64,000 nucleotides of DNA, taken from positions 4,898,001-4,962,000 of the forward strand of contig NZ_AP018441.1 in the NCBI RefSeq assembly GCF_009937975.1. Reading direction: 5' to 3'. Below the pieces are notes generated by a model that ran no database searches, was not told the origin of the DNA, and saw only the letters and a list, made by a program, of their open reading frames with translations. Source of the stretch: Undibacterium sp. YM2 (lineage in GTDB: Bacteria; Pseudomonadota; Gammaproteobacteria; Burkholderiales; Burkholderiaceae_D). This document shows positions 44,574-54,646 of this stretch, one piece after another; position 1 is the stretch's first letter, and each line of letters begins with the position of its first letter. Made by a program: the position numbers and the translations under genes.

Positions 44574-46130
44574 CTAATGTGCCCCGCCCGCATCCACAGG
44601 TGCGGCTGATTTCTTCGGTTTGGTCAGCCACACCAGACCTATCAGGCCTATGAACATATAGGCCGACATCCAGAAAATATCAGTCGCAGCCATGGTGCTG
44701 GCCTGTACGCTGATGGTACGGTCTATGATGGCGTAGGCACCTTGTTCTGGTATGCCTTGTTGCATCAGGCCCTGCACGGTTTGCACAAAGTTAGGAAAGC
44801 TGCTGCCGGTGTTCTCGGCGATCTGGGCATGGCGCAGGGTGCTGCGGCTGTCCCAGATGGTGGTCATGATGGAGGCTCCCATGCCGCCGCACATGATGCG
44901 CACGAAGTTGGACAAACCCGAGGCTGCCGGGATTTTTTCCGGGGGCTGGCCTGACAGGATGATCGATGTCAGCGGGATGAAGAACATCGACATCGCTGCG
45001 CCCTGTATCAGCGTGGGTATCAGCAGGGTCGCAGTGTCCACGTCAGTATTGAAGTGTGAGCGCAGGAAAAACACCAGGGCAAAGCCCAGGAAGGCAGTTG
45101 AGGCAACCTTTCTGGCATCCACCTTGGGCAAAATCTTGCCTATGATGGGTGACAAAATAATCGCGAAGATACCAACTGGTGCCATGACCTTGCCCGCCTC
45201 TGTTGCGGTATACGACAACTGAGTTTGCAACCACAGCGGCATGATGACAAGACTGCCGAAGAACAGGCCATAACCTATCGAAATCGCAATCACACCGGCA
45301 CTGAAATTACGTCCCTTGAACAGCGAAAGGTCAACCACAGGGTGATCCTGCCCCAGCTCCCAGACAATGAAATACACCAGACCGATGACAGCAATCACAG
45401 TCAGCAGGATGATCTCTCCAGAATTGAACCAGTCCAGCTCTTTACCCTTGTCGAGCATGATTTGCAAAGCGCCCACCCAAACCACCAGCAGGAACAAACC
45501 AACCTTGTCGATAGGCAGGCTCTTGATGGCAGATTCGCGTTTGCGATAGATGGACCAGGTGGCCCAGGCAGTAAACAAACCTACCGGGATGTTGATATAG
45601 AAAATCCAGGGCCAGGAATAATTATCCGATATCCACCCGCCGAGCAAGGGGCCCATAATGGGCGCGACCAGGGTCGTCATACCCCATAGCGCCAGCGCCA
45701 TCGAACTCTTGGCGGGCGGGTAACTGCCGAGCAACAAGGCCTGTGACAACGGGATCATGGGGCCAGCGACTGCGCCCTGCAAAATACGCGCTGCAATCAA
45801 AATCTCGATATTCGGCGCCATGCCGCACAGCCACGATGAAATGACGAACAGCAGGATCGAAGACAAAAACAGCCTGACCTGACCAAAGTGCGTCGTCAGC
45901 CAACCCGTCAGCGGCACGGAAATCGCATTCGCCACCGCAAACGAGGTGATGACCCAGGTGCCTTGCTGCGGCGAGACACCGAGGTTGCCCGAGATCGCCG
46001 GTATCGATACGTTGGCAATCGATGAATCCAGCACATTCATGAACACCGCCAGCGACAGGGCCAGCGTGCCCATTGTCAACTGCCCACCTTTCAGTGGTGG
46101 ATGCGGTGCCTGAGGACGTGGCGCGCTCAT
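44574..46130 (-). CDS. emrB: DHA2-family MFS multidrug efflux permease
   Basis: A 518-residue transporter with about 14 membrane helices, as usual for DHA2/EmrB proteins. Motifs include LDSSIANVSIPAISGNLGVS in helix 1, WVITSFAVANAISVPLTGWL and the SWPWIFYINIPVGLFTAWAT motif after helix 5. It exports drugs by proton antiport across the inner membrane and works with EmrA and an outer membrane channel. The start ATG overlaps the emrA stop (TAATG). A strong terminator follows. Confidence 0.94.
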   Translation of the reverse strand: MSAPRPQAPHPPLKGGQLTMGTLALSLAVFMNVLDSSIANVSIPAISGNLGVSPQQGTWVITSFAVANAISVPLTGWLTTHFGQVRLFLSSILLFVISSWLCGMAPNIEILIAARILQGAVAGPMIPLSQALLLGSYPPAKSSMALALWGMTTLVAPIMGPLLGGWISDNYSWPWIFYINIPVGLFTAWATWSIYRKRESAIKSLPIDKVGLFLLVVWVGALQIMLDKGKELDWFNSGEIILLTVIAVIGLVYFIVWELGQDHPVVDLSLFKGRNFSAGVIAISIGYGLFFGSLVIMPLWLQTQLSYTATEAGKVMAPVGIFAIILSPIIGKILPKVDARKVASTAFLGFALVFFLRSHFNTDVDTATLLIPTLIQGAAMSMFFIPLTSIILSGQPPEKIPAASGLSNFVRIMCGGMGASIMTTIWDSRSTLRHAQIAENTGSSFPNFVQTVQGLMQQGIPEQGAYAIIDRTISVQASTMAATDIFWMSAYMFIGLIGLVWLTKPKKSAAPVDAGGAH

Positions 46131-47407
46131 TACGCACCCTTGCCTGTGGTTTTCACTGCGGCAGCGCTGTGATTTTCTTTATGGTCGTCTTTGTGATCGA
46201 CTTTGTGATCCTTAGTACCCGGCAAATTCGCCGCGATAATCTCGGCGATGCGCTGGTCAGCATCTTTACCATTTTGTTCAAACACAGCAGTCTGATAGGC
46301 AGGTGTCGTGCGGGCAGCCGCAGTTACCGGTGCGCCTTGCTGTTGCGAGATATTGACCTGCACCTGCATGGAAACACCGATGCGCAATGGATGCGCTTCC
46401 AGCTCTTTAGGGTCGAGACTGATACGCACAGGCACACGCTGTACCACTTTGATCCAGTTACCACTGGCATTTTGCGCAGGCAGCAGGGCAAAGGCTGAGC
46501 CTGTACCTGCTGACATGCCAAGTACCTTGCCGTGGTAAGTCACATCTGTGCCATACAGGTCAGAATGCAATTCCACCTCCTGGCCTATGCGCATGTGGGC
46601 GAGTTGCACCTCCTTGAAGTTGGCATCTACCCACAGGGTATTCAAAGGTACGATGGACAGCAAAGGTGAGCCGGGAGCAATACGCTGGCCCACTTGCACG
46701 GCACGTTTGGCGACAAAACCATTCATGGGTGCGGGCAGGCTGGTGCGGCTCAGGGCCAGCAAAGTTTCACGTACACGGGCAGCGGCACGCAAGACATTCG
46801 GGTGCTGGGTGACGGTGGTGTTCTCTGTCAGCGTGCGGTTCGATGTCAGTTGCTCACTCGCGGCTTGCAAGGCGGCCTCTGCACTCTTGACGGCATTGCG
46901 CGCATGCTCGAGTTCTTCAGAAGAAACCGCACCTGTGCTCAGCAACTGGGTACGGCGTGCCAGGTCAGATTTGGCTCTTTCAACTTCGCTGCTGCGCAGG
47001 CTGACATTGGCCTGCAGGCTGCCGTTATTGGCAAACAGTACGCGTACTTCGCGCACGGTCTGCGCCAACTGGGCTTCGGCCTGATCGACCGCAACCTTGG
47101 CATCAGTCTTGTCGAGTTCTACCAGGGGCTTGCCAGTCTGCACCACGTCGGTGTCATCAGCATGGATGGCAACTACAGTGCCGGCAACTTGCGACGTCAC
47201 CTGCACGACATTGCCAGCGGCATAGGCATCTTCAGTATGTTCAAAATTGCGGCCTACTGTGTACCACCATGTGCCGTAGGCTGCCAGGGCGATCAGTACG
47301 ATGAGGGTGATGATGATCAGCAGTACCCGGCGCTTGCCGCTTTTATCTGGAGCGTATTCAGGCTGAGCAGGTACGCTGACGGTTTTGTTTTGATCTGGGG
47401 CGTTCAT
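46130..47407 (-). CDS. emrA: EmrA/HlyD-family membrane fusion protein
   Basis: A 425-residue periplasmic adaptor. One N-terminal membrane helix (about residues 28-50) is followed by the lipoyl half VVAIHADDTDVVQTGKPLVE, a coiled-coil hairpin (about 95-210) and the second half GFVAKRAVQVGQRIAPGSPL, then SIVPLNTLWVDANFKEVQLA. The C-terminal 40 residues are His/Lys/Asp-rich (KDHKVDHKDDHKE), unlike E. coli EmrA, and may bind metal. It links EmrB to the outer membrane protein. It overlaps both neighbours. Confidence 0.93.
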   Translation of the reverse strand: MNAPDQNKTVSVPAQPEYAPDKSGKRRVLLIIITLIVLIALAAYGTWWYTVGRNFEHTEDAYAAGNVVQVTSQVAGTVVAIHADDTDVVQTGKPLVELDKTDAKVAVDQAEAQLAQTVREVRVLFANNGSLQANVSLRSSEVERAKSDLARRTQLLSTGAVSSEELEHARNAVKSAEAALQAASEQLTSNRTLTENTTVTQHPNVLRAAARVRETLLALSRTSLPAPMNGFVAKRAVQVGQRIAPGSPLLSIVPLNTLWVDANFKEVQLAHMRIGQEVELHSDLYGTDVTYHGKVLGMSAGTGSAFALLPAQNASGNWIKVVQRVPVRISLDPKELEAHPLRIGVSMQVQVNISQQQGAPVTAAARTTPAYQTAVFEQNGKDADQRIAEIIAANLPGTKDHKVDHKDDHKENHSAAAVKTTGKGA

Positions 47408-48936
47408 AACGCAGCCTCCGGTGTGTTTTTAACTAGTGATTGAGTGACGGTTTGATTGGTGCTGGCGGCAGTAACATTGGTCGCAGGCAAGGCCTTGCTC
47501 TCATATCCACCGCCCAATGCCTTGATCAGGTTGATGCGTGCTTCGGTATGGCGCACTGCCAGATCCAGCGAGAGTTTTTGTTGCGACAGCACGGCACTTT
47601 CAGCAGCCAGTACTGGCAGCTTGTTGGCAGTGCCTGCTTTTTGTCTTTGCTGCGCCAGTTGCAGGCCAACGCGGGCAGCCTGCTCGGCGGCTTTCTGCTC
47701 TGCCAATTGCGACTGGCTGGCCTGCAGTATCTGCACCTGGTCAGCGACTTCATGCAGGGCATCCGTCAGGCTCTGGTTATACGTCGCCACCGCCACATCA
47801 TAAGCGGCGACCCTGCCTTTCAATTGCGCACGCAGGCGGCCACCTTCGAATATCGGCAGGCGTATGGCCGGGCCTGCCCCTATGATGCCGCTGCCGCTAT
47901 TGGCCAGATTGGAGAGACCCAGGCTGGACAAACCAACGAAGCCAACGATATTAATGTTGGGATAGAACTGGGTCTTGGCAACCTCAATGTCACCCTGTCC
48001 TGCTTCTACGCGCCAGCGCGCCGAGACAATATCAGGACGGCGGCCCAGCAATTCCAGTGGCAAATTACCCGGCAAAGCGACATCTGCCACAGGCGCGAAT
48101 TTTGGCGTGGCAATCAGCTTGCCTTCTTCTGGACCCAGGCCCTGCAAGGCGGCGATCTGGTTACGCGTCAGCGCCATCGCTTCCTGCCACTGGGCGATGT
48201 CGTTTTTCAGACCAGACAATTGCACCAGGTTTTGCTGCACTTCTACTTTAGTGTCAAGACCAGCTTTGACACGTTGCTGCGTCAGGCTGTCAAACTGCTC
48301 ACGCACAGCCAGTTGCTGCTTACTGAGTTCTAGTTGCGCATTCTGGCGTGCCAGTTGCAACCAGGCACGGGCAATGGCGTTGCTGAGCATCAGGCGCACG
48401 CTTTGGGCTTCGGCTTCCGCCACTTTTTCCTGCGATATGGCGCTGCGCATTTCGGCACTGTGCTTACCCCAGAAGTCCAGCTCATAAGAGGCATTGAAAC
48501 TGATCTGGTTATTTGTATTGTAAGTACCAGCCAAAGGCGGCGGCACCAGGCCATGCTCGGTAAAGCGCTGGTAAGTGCTATCGATACTCAGATTAGCCGA
48601 TGGCAATTTGTTGGCACCTACGAAAGCAGTAGCAGCCTGCGCTGCCTGCAAACGTGCCGCAGCAGCCTGGAGGCTGGGGTGGTTGGCCAGCGCACTGTCT
48701 ATCAATGCCTGCAACTCTGCGCCACCTATACTGCTTGCCCATTGCAAATCCGGCCAGGCAGCATTGCCGCCCTGGTCAGGGAAGGCACCCGCTTGCGCCG
48801 TCAGTGTCTTGAGTTGCGCCTGGCTTTGTATGCCCTGATAACTGACGCAAGCCGACAGCAGGCACAATGCAGAGGCACTGAGCAGCAGGCGCAGGCTGGT
48901 TGCGGCTGTAGCTGGTTTGAAAAGAGATTTTTTCAT
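47404..48936 (-). CDS. NodT-family outer membrane efflux lipoprotein
   Basis: A 510-residue TolC-like channel of the OprM/NodT type. The lipobox LLSAC lies near residue 30. Two related halves of coiled-coil and beta strands follow: LDFWGKHSAEMRSAISQEKV in the first, RRPDIVSARWRVEAGQGDIE and FYPNINIVGFVGLSSLG in the second. It forms the exit duct for the EmrAB pump. It overlaps emrA by 4 nt (ATGA) and lies 57 bp after the MarR gene, so the four genes form one operon. Confidence 0.93.
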   Translation of the reverse strand: MKKSLFKPATAATSLRLLLSASALCLLSACVSYQGIQSQAQLKTLTAQAGAFPDQGGNAAWPDLQWASSIGGAELQALIDSALANHPSLQAAAARLQAAQAATAFVGANKLPSANLSIDSTYQRFTEHGLVPPPLAGTYNTNNQISFNASYELDFWGKHSAEMRSAISQEKVAEAEAQSVRLMLSNAIARAWLQLARQNAQLELSKQQLAVREQFDSLTQQRVKAGLDTKVEVQQNLVQLSGLKNDIAQWQEAMALTRNQIAALQGLGPEEGKLIATPKFAPVADVALPGNLPLELLGRRPDIVSARWRVEAGQGDIEVAKTQFYPNINIVGFVGLSSLGLSNLANSGSGIIGAGPAIRLPIFEGGRLRAQLKGRVAAYDVAVATYNQSLTDALHEVADQVQILQASQSQLAEQKAAEQAARVGLQLAQQRQKAGTANKLPVLAAESAVLSQQKLSLDLAVRHTEARINLIKALGGGYESKALPATNVTAASTNQTVTQSLVKNTPEAAL

Positions 48937-48993
48937 ATGGATGATGTCAAAAATGATGACTAAAATTGGCTAACGAATTTATTGCCCAAGCAA

Positions 48994-49497
48994 CTAATTA
49001 TTCTTTGCCATCCATGCTTCAAGGGTAGGTCTGTTGGCCAGCAATTTGCGCAAGAGATACTTGAGGAAATTGATTTCTTCAGGAGCAAACCCGGTAAAAC
49101 CCACATCCAGTACTTCTGAATACACGGCAGGCAATTGCGCCGCCAGTTGCTTGCCGCTACTGGTCAGCGCCAGCTTGAACAGGCGCTTGTCGTTCTCATC
49201 GACGATGCGCTGCACATAGCCCTTGCTCTCGAGCTTGTCGAGCGTGCGTTTCATAGCTGCAGAGTCAATAAACAACTCGCGTGCCAGATCAGCTGCAGTA
49301 TGGCAAGTTCCCATGGAAAGCATCATGAACACACTGCCCTGGGCATGTGTAATGTCCAGGCGCCGCATGGATTCATCAATGGCACGCGACAACATGGTGC
49401 GCGAACGGGCCAGCAGGTAGCCGACGCTTTCTTCAACCTGATGGGCAAAAAACTCTGAATTTTGATTTTCGGGATTCATGGAAGCAACAATATTCAT
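48994..49497 (-). CDS. MarR-family regulator of the efflux operon
   Basis: A 167-residue MarR protein. The winged helix covers about residues 50-115: THAQGSVFMMLSMGTCHTAA, DLARELFIDSAAMKRTLDKL and the wing VDENDKRLFKLALTSSG. MarR/EmrR repressors leave DNA on binding drugs, raising pump expression. A 12-bp palindrome covers the bases around the start codon. No Shine-Dalgarno site is seen for ATG 49497 or for ATG 49479, so translation may be leaderless. Confidence 0.92.
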   Translation of the reverse strand: MNIVASMNPENQNSEFFAHQVEESVGYLLARSRTMLSRAIDESMRRLDITHAQGSVFMMLSMGTCHTAADLARELFIDSAAMKRTLDKLESKGYVQRIVDENDKRLFKLALTSSGKQLAAQLPAVYSEVLDVGFTGFAPEEINFLKYLLRKLLANRPTLEAWMAKNN

Positions 49498-49508
49498 TGA
49501 CTAGTCAA
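49497..49508. promoter_or_regulatory. Palindromic operator at the start of the marR-efflux operon
   Basis: TTGACTAGTCAA is a perfect 12-bp palindrome that begins at the last base of the marR start codon. GGTATAGACT just upstream (minus strand) may supply the -10. A MarR dimer here would stop its own transcript. Confidence 0.6.
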
Positions 49509-49862
49509 CAGTCTATACCAATTTAAAATTTTTTGCAGGGCAGCATAAAAATTGCAATTATGTATGAAGCTGCCGACGTTTTTCATAGGGGAATCAGTGC
49601 GGAAGTCGGCAAAAATACTGCGCTGATCGTCAGCCTTGCCAAGGATGACGTCACAAAAAATGACAATTAACTGCAAGCCAGGCTGCTGCACATGCAATTA
49701 AATAAAATCAGGAATGGAAAGAGATTGCCAAAAAAATCATATCCAATTACCAAGACACTCTATAATCATTATGTATTTGGCATTTTCACAGCAGTGACGC
49801 ACTTTCCTTGCCAGCAATACGCATGAAAGTACACATGAATCAGTGACGGAGGGCTATGCCTC
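49498..49862. other. Divergent gap between marR and the GGDEF gene
   Basis: It holds the marR palindrome at its left edge and, on the right, GGAGGG (49848-49853), the ribosome site of the GGDEF gene. The rest is AT-rich with no further open frame or repeat. Confidence 0.55.
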
Positions 49863-51431
49863 ATGGTGGCCATGACAGCCTTGAAAAACGAGCTCCCTGA
49901 GCCTGCACCCAAGAAATTCCCGGTTACCGCCCTGGCCATCGGTTTTGTTGTCCTGGTCTGCCTTTCTCTGATCCTGGTGCAGGCCTGGGTTACCTGGCGG
50001 GCCCGTGAAGTGCAACTCGCAGAAACCGAAAGGGCAAGTTCCAATCTGGCGCGTGCAGTAGGCCAGCATGCCTACGACACGATCAAAGGAGCGGACACTA
50101 TCCTGGTCGGCCTGGTTGAAAGACTGGAAGTAGATGGCATGGCAGAATCCACTCTGCCGCGCATGCATGCCCTGCTGGTAAAGCGGGTAGAAGAGCTGCC
50201 GCAATTGCACGGCCTTTTTGTGTATGACCAGAACGGCGACTGGGTAGTCAACTCCCAGCCGTCACTCAAGAAATCTGCGAATAATTCTGACCGCGAATAT
50301 TTTATGTATCACCGTGACCATACTGAACGCGGTGTCCACATAAGCCCGCCAGTCAAAAGCAAATCGACAGGTGAATGGATAATCCCGGTTTCCCGCCGCG
50401 TTAATAAAAGCGACGGCAGCTTTGGTGGCGTGGTGTTGGCCACGATACACATGGATTATTTCAAGAAATTCTATGAGCAGTTCGACATAGGCGAGACTGG
50501 CGCGATTTTCGTTGCGCTCAGCAATGGCACAGTGCTGTTGCGGCGGCCTTTCGAAGAAAAGTCCCTGGGCAGGGATATATCGCAATTCCCCATATTCAAA
50601 GACTACCTCCCGGTAGCCAAAGTTGGCACCCAAACCTTTACTTCCGGCCAGGACGGCATCACACGCATCAACAGCTACCGGCAGCTCGACAACTACCCTC
50701 TGGTGGTTTCTGCCGCACTCTCCAGAGACGAGGCACTGGAAGAATGGAAGTCGAATGCCATCATCCATGCGACCGGCGTAGCATGTCTGGCACTGGGCCT
50801 GGCCATCATAGGATCACGCCTGATCAGGCAGATTTCCCTGCGCGTACAGGCAGAAGCCGAATTGCAAAGGGCGCGCAACTCGCTCGAACAATTAAACCGT
50901 ACACTGGAAAAACTCGCCATGCAGGATGGCCTGACGGGTCTGGCCAACCGGCGTCAGTTTGATATTGCCCTGAAAGATGAATTCAGCCGCGCCATGCGCA
51001 ATGCCAGCTCACTGGCACTGATCATGATCGATGTCGATTGCTTCAAACAATATAACGATATCTATGGTCATGCCGCTGGTGATGAATGCCTGCGCGCTAT
51101 CAGCAAGGTGGTAGCCGCTGGCAAGCACAGGCCTGGCGATCTCAGTGCCCGCTACGGCGGCGAAGAAATGGCCATACTGTTACCCGGTACCGATGTTGCC
51201 GGAGCCATGAAGGTCGCTGAAAACATCAGGCAGGCAATTTACCAGCTGGAACTCAAGCATTCAGGCAATGCCACCGGCGTGGTCACTGTCAGTGCCGGGA
51301 TAGATGCCTTCGTCCCCGTCAGGGAAAACAACCAGCCGCTGGAACTGATAGAAGCCGCCGACAAGGCACTGTATTGCGCCAAATCTCAGGGGCGCAATTG
51401 CATCCGTGTTGGCAACGGACATTCAATATGA
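49863..51431 (+). CDS. Cache-domain diguanylate cyclase
   Basis: A 522-residue membrane sensor. Helix 1 (about residues 19-40) and helix 2 (about 298-316) flank a periplasmic double-cache-like domain ([40 protein letters not shown]). A GGDEF domain follows (about 355-520): [40 protein letters not shown], and the active loop [14 protein letters not shown] near residue 430. The last residue of the GG[DE]EF motif is Met; activity is still likely. An inhibitory I-site RPGD stands 5 residues before it. It makes cyclic di-GMP in response to an unknown ligand. Confidence 0.92.
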   Translation: MVAMTALKNELPEPAPKKFPVTALAIGFVVLVCLSLILVQAWVTWRAREVQLAETERASSNLARAVGQHAYDTIKGADTILVGLVERLEVDGMAESTLPRMHALLVKRVEELPQLHGLFVYDQNGDWVVNSQPSLKKSANNSDREYFMYHRDHTERGVHISPPVKSKSTGEWIIPVSRRVNKSDGSFGGVVLATIHMDYFKKFYEQFDIGETGAIFVALSNGTVLLRRPFEEKSLGRDISQFPIFKDYLPVAKVGTQTFTSGQDGITRINSYRQLDNYPLVVSAALSRDEALEEWKSNAIIHATGVACLALGLAIIGSRLIRQISLRVQAEAELQRARNSLEQLNRTLEKLAMQDGLTGLANRRQFDIALKDEFSRAMRNASSLALIMIDVDCFKQYNDIYGHAAGDECLRAISKVVAAGKHRPGDLSARYGGEEMAILLPGTDVAGAMKVAENIRQAIYQLELKHSGNATGVVTVSAGIDAFVPVRENNQPLELIEAADKALYCAKSQGRNCIRVGNGHSI

Positions 51432-51504
51432 ACGATATGGATCAAGGCACGTCAATGAACTTGCGTTTATAATCGGTACTGTAAAACGTAAATCCTGTTT
51501 CTTC

Positions 51505-51906
51505 ATGAAAATGTCCCGACCATCCCGTATCCTTGCGGTGTTTGTCATGCTGTGGAGCCTGCTATTCATGCAGTTCGCCATGGCAGCATACGTTTGCCCG
51601 GGAATGGCCACGTCCAGCACTACCGAAGTTTCCATTACTGCCAGTGTGGCAATGCCAAATTGTGCAGACATGGATCAGGATCAGCCTGCACTTTGTCATA
51701 CCCATGCAGAAGATCCGTTTGGCAAGCAATCCGCCGATAAACCAGCATTGCCCGATGTATCCGCTTTTGTCAGTGCCAGCCTGCTGCTGATACTGCCTGC
51801 TTTTGATACGCTTCAAGCATCTGTTTCTACATCTCCTTCTCCAATCGCGCTGGCACACTCCACCGCCCCGCCGCTTGCCATACGCAACTGCTGTTTCCGC
51901 ATTTAA
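51505..51906 (+). CDS. Small secreted His/Cys/Met protein leading the Cu/Ag efflux operon
   Basis: A 133-residue protein with a signal or helix (about residues 8-28, ILAVFVMLWSLLFMQFAMAA) followed by potential metal ligands: YVCPGM, NCADMDQDQ and ALCHTHAED. A second hydrophobic segment lies near residues 88-103. It sits 71 bp before the outer membrane channel gene, the same place as czcI in czcCBA operons or small DUF2946-like proteins, so it may bind or sense metal. I used the ATG at 51505, which opens the signal; upstream in-frame starts overlap the GGDEF gene. No homology is proved. Confidence 0.6.
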   Translation: MKMSRPSRILAVFVMLWSLLFMQFAMAAYVCPGMATSSTTEVSITASVAMPNCADMDQDQPALCHTHAEDPFGKQSADKPALPDVSAFVSASLLLILPAFDTLQASVSTSPSPIALAHSTAPPLAIRNCCFRI

Positions 51907-51977
51907 TTTCCTGAACGCCTGATTCATCGTCACCAGCTTTTGCTGGTGTACGTCCTGTTTCATCGTCTGGAGGTTTT

Positions 51978-53282
51978 ATGATTTTGTTTTCTACATTGCC
52001 CTGTCGCGGGCACTTATGTCTTGCGCGCATTTCCCTTGCCATGTGCGCCTTACTCTCTATGCAAGCATACTCAGTTGAGCTGAGTATGTCGCAAGCCCAG
52101 CAACTTGCTCTGGCGCGCTCCAGACAGCTGTCTGCACAAGACTTCGCCATCAGCGCCGCGCGTGACATGGCCGTGGCGGCCAGCCAGTTACCTGATCCCG
52201 TACTCAAGGCAGGTATCGACAACCTGCCCGTCAGTGGCCCTGACCGCGGCAGCCTCACGAATGACTTCATGACCATGCGCCGCGTAGGTCTGATGCAAGA
52301 AATCACCCGCAGCGATAAACGCCAGCTACGCGCCGAACGCTATGAACGCGTCATCAATAAGTCGCAAGCAGAAAAAATGCAGACCACGTTCGGTATAGTG
52401 CGCGACACAAGCATCGCCTGGTTGGAGCGTTACTACAGCGAGAAAATGCTGGCGCTAGTCAGGGAACAGCTAAACCAGGCGAGGCTGGAAATCCAGGCTG
52501 CCGAGCTGGCCTACCGCAGTGGCCGCGGCAGCCAGGCAGATTTGCTGACCGCCCGCAGTGCACTGGCTCTAATGGAAGACCGCAACAGTGAACTGACAAG
52601 ACGCGCACGCAATGCCAGCATCATGCTGACGCGCTGGACCGGCGAAACCAGCACTGACAGCCTGGGTGCATTACCTGCGATGGACCAGGTGGGGCTGGAT
52701 ATATCTGCACTGGAATCCACTCTGGAGCACCATCCACAAATCAACATCATGAACAGGCAAGTTGAGCTGGCGGATACAGAAGCAAAACTGGCCGAGGCAA
52801 ACAAGAAGCCAGACTGGAGCATAGAAGTCGCCTACCAGCAACGCGGCCCTGCCTACTCCAACATGGTATCGGTTGGCCTGTCGCTGCCGTTGCAATGGGA
52901 TCAGAAAAATCGTCAGCAACGCGAACTGTCATCACGTCTGGCCATGGCAGATCAGGCCAGGGCAGAACGTGATGAAGCCCTGCGCAGCCATATTGCCGAA
53001 GTCAGCAGCTTGCTCAATGAATGGCAAAGTAAACGCAGCCGCGTAGACCGGTATGGCAATGAATTACTGCCCCTGGCCGCGCAAAAAGTGCAAGCAATCC
53101 TGGCTGCCTATCGCGGTGGCAAATCCAGTCTGGGTGACTTGCTGGCAGCACAACGCAATCAAACCGACATGCATCTGCAAGCGCTGCAACTGCAGGCAGA
53201 AACAGCAAGCGTCTGGGCGCAGCTGCGCTACCTGACGCCGCTCAATCAAACAAGAATCACGCCAGACATGAACAGGGACTAA
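51978..53282 (+). CDS. CusC/CzcC-type outer membrane factor
   Basis: A 434-residue TolC-family protein with a signal peptide (about residues 1-36). Characteristic coiled-coil stretches are PVLKAGIDNLPVSGPDRGSL and YSEKMLALVREQLNQARLEI, then RSGRGSQADLLTARSALALM and a matching C-terminal YRGGKSSLGDLLAAQRNQTD. It forms the outer membrane duct of the heavy-metal pump. GGAGG lies 5 nt before the ATG at 51978. It is first of the CBA genes, 2 nt ahead of the adaptor gene. Confidence 0.92.
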   Translation: MILFSTLPCRGHLCLARISLAMCALLSMQAYSVELSMSQAQQLALARSRQLSAQDFAISAARDMAVAASQLPDPVLKAGIDNLPVSGPDRGSLTNDFMTMRRVGLMQEITRSDKRQLRAERYERVINKSQAEKMQTTFGIVRDTSIAWLERYYSEKMLALVREQLNQARLEIQAAELAYRSGRGSQADLLTARSALALMEDRNSELTRRARNASIMLTRWTGETSTDSLGALPAMDQVGLDISALESTLEHHPQINIMNRQVELADTEAKLAEANKKPDWSIEVAYQQRGPAYSNMVSVGLSLPLQWDQKNRQQRELSSRLAMADQARAERDEALRSHIAEVSSLLNEWQSKRSRVDRYGNELLPLAAQKVQAILAAYRGGKSSLGDLLAAQRNQTDMHLQALQLQAETASVWAQLRYLTPLNQTRITPDMNRD

Positions 53283-53284
53283 AC

Positions 53285-54646
53285 ATGAAAACCAGACAGA
53301 TATTACTTATTACAGTCACCACCGGGTTCTTGGCTGGTGCTGCTTATGCCCTGTATCAACTGGGTAAACATGAAGGCATGCAGAATTCCTTATCAGATAA
53401 AAATGCCTGCCTGCAAGATACTGGCGCCAGTAAAAAAGTCTTGTACTGGCATGACCCCATGGTGCCCGGTCAAAAATTCGACAAACCGGGTAAATCTCCC
53501 TTCATGGATATGCAACTGGTGCCGGTGTATGCAGACAATGCTGATCCGGCAAGTGGAAATTCCGTCAGCATCAATCCGCGCATACAGCAAAATCTCGGCA
53601 TACGCACAGCCAGCGTGGTAGTCGGCAAACTCAATGCCGTAGTGCAAGCGGTTGGCAGTGTTGCCTATAACGAGCGCGATGTCGCTGTGCTGCAAGCCAG
53701 GAGCAATGGCTTTGTTGAAAAACTTTATGCGCGCGCGCCACTGGACCTGGTGCGCAAAGGGCAGCCGCTGGCAGAACTATATGTGCCCGACTGGATCGCT
53801 GCGCAAGAAGAATTTCTGGCGGCGAAACGCATGCAAGGCCAGGCTATCGTTGGCTTGCTGGACGCAACCCGTCAGCGCATGCGTCTGGTTGGCATGACAG
53901 ATGAGCAGATACACACAGTGGAGAGCAGTGGCCAGCTGCATGCACGCATCACCATTACTGCCCCGCTAAGCGGCGTAATGACAGAATTGTCTGTACGCGA
54001 AGGCATGAGCGTAAGCATGGGCACACCCATGTTCCGCATCAATGGTGTGGATACAATCTGGGTAAATGCCGACATCCCTGAAAACATGGCGCATAAAGTG
54101 CAGGTTGGCAACAGGATTGAAGCCAGGACAGCTTCACTGCCGGGCACAGTTTTCCATGGCAAGGTCGCAGCCATCCTGCCGCAAGTCGATAACAATATCC
54201 GCACGATGAAAGCGCGGATAGAACTCGCCAACCCAGCCAGCCCTGATGCGCGACTGCTGCCTGGCATGTTTGCCACCTTGAGCTTTACCGGCACAACGCC
54301 CAAGGACAGGTTGCTGGTGCCGAGTGAGGCCGTGATCAGTACCGGTGTCCGCAACGTCGTGATCCTGGCGCAAGATGACGGCAGGTTCCTGCCTGTCGAA
54401 GTCGAAGTTGGTGCAGAAAGCAACAATCAGACAGAAATACTCAAGGGCTTGCAAGCAGGACAAAAAATCGTGGCATCCGGCCAGTTCCTCATCGATTCAG
54501 AAGCGAGTCTGAAAGCGAGCATCACGCGCATGGAGGGTGCTGCTGTTTCTATTTCTGCTGCGGCTTCTGCTCCCGCTACCAGCGCCGCCGCCTCAGCCTC
54601 AAATTCAAAGTTGCCTGAGACTGTACTTGCTGGAGCAAAAAAATGA
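53285..54646 (+). CDS. CusB-type membrane fusion protein with heavy-metal-binding domain
   Basis: A 453-residue periplasmic adaptor. After the N-terminal helix comes a heavy-metal-binding domain (about residues 55-80): [20 protein letters not shown] followed by MDMQLVPVY, a Met/His site typical of CusB-like adaptors. The lipoyl, hairpin and barrel domains follow ([55 protein letters not shown]). The last 40 residues are Ala/Ser-rich. It joins the RND pump to the outer channel and hands metal to it. It overlaps the pump gene (ATGA). Confidence 0.93.
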   Translation: MKTRQILLITVTTGFLAGAAYALYQLGKHEGMQNSLSDKNACLQDTGASKKVLYWHDPMVPGQKFDKPGKSPFMDMQLVPVYADNADPASGNSVSINPRIQQNLGIRTASVVVGKLNAVVQAVGSVAYNERDVAVLQARSNGFVEKLYARAPLDLVRKGQPLAELYVPDWIAAQEEFLAAKRMQGQAIVGLLDATRQRMRLVGMTDEQIHTVESSGQLHARITITAPLSGVMTELSVREGMSVSMGTPMFRINGVDTIWVNADIPENMAHKVQVGNRIEARTASLPGTVFHGKVAAILPQVDNNIRTMKARIELANPASPDARLLPGMFATLSFTGTTPKDRLLVPSEAVISTGVRNVVILAQDDGRFLPVEVEVGAESNNQTEILKGLQAGQKIVASGQFLIDSEASLKASITRMEGAAVSISAAASAPATSAAASASNSKLPETVLAGAKK

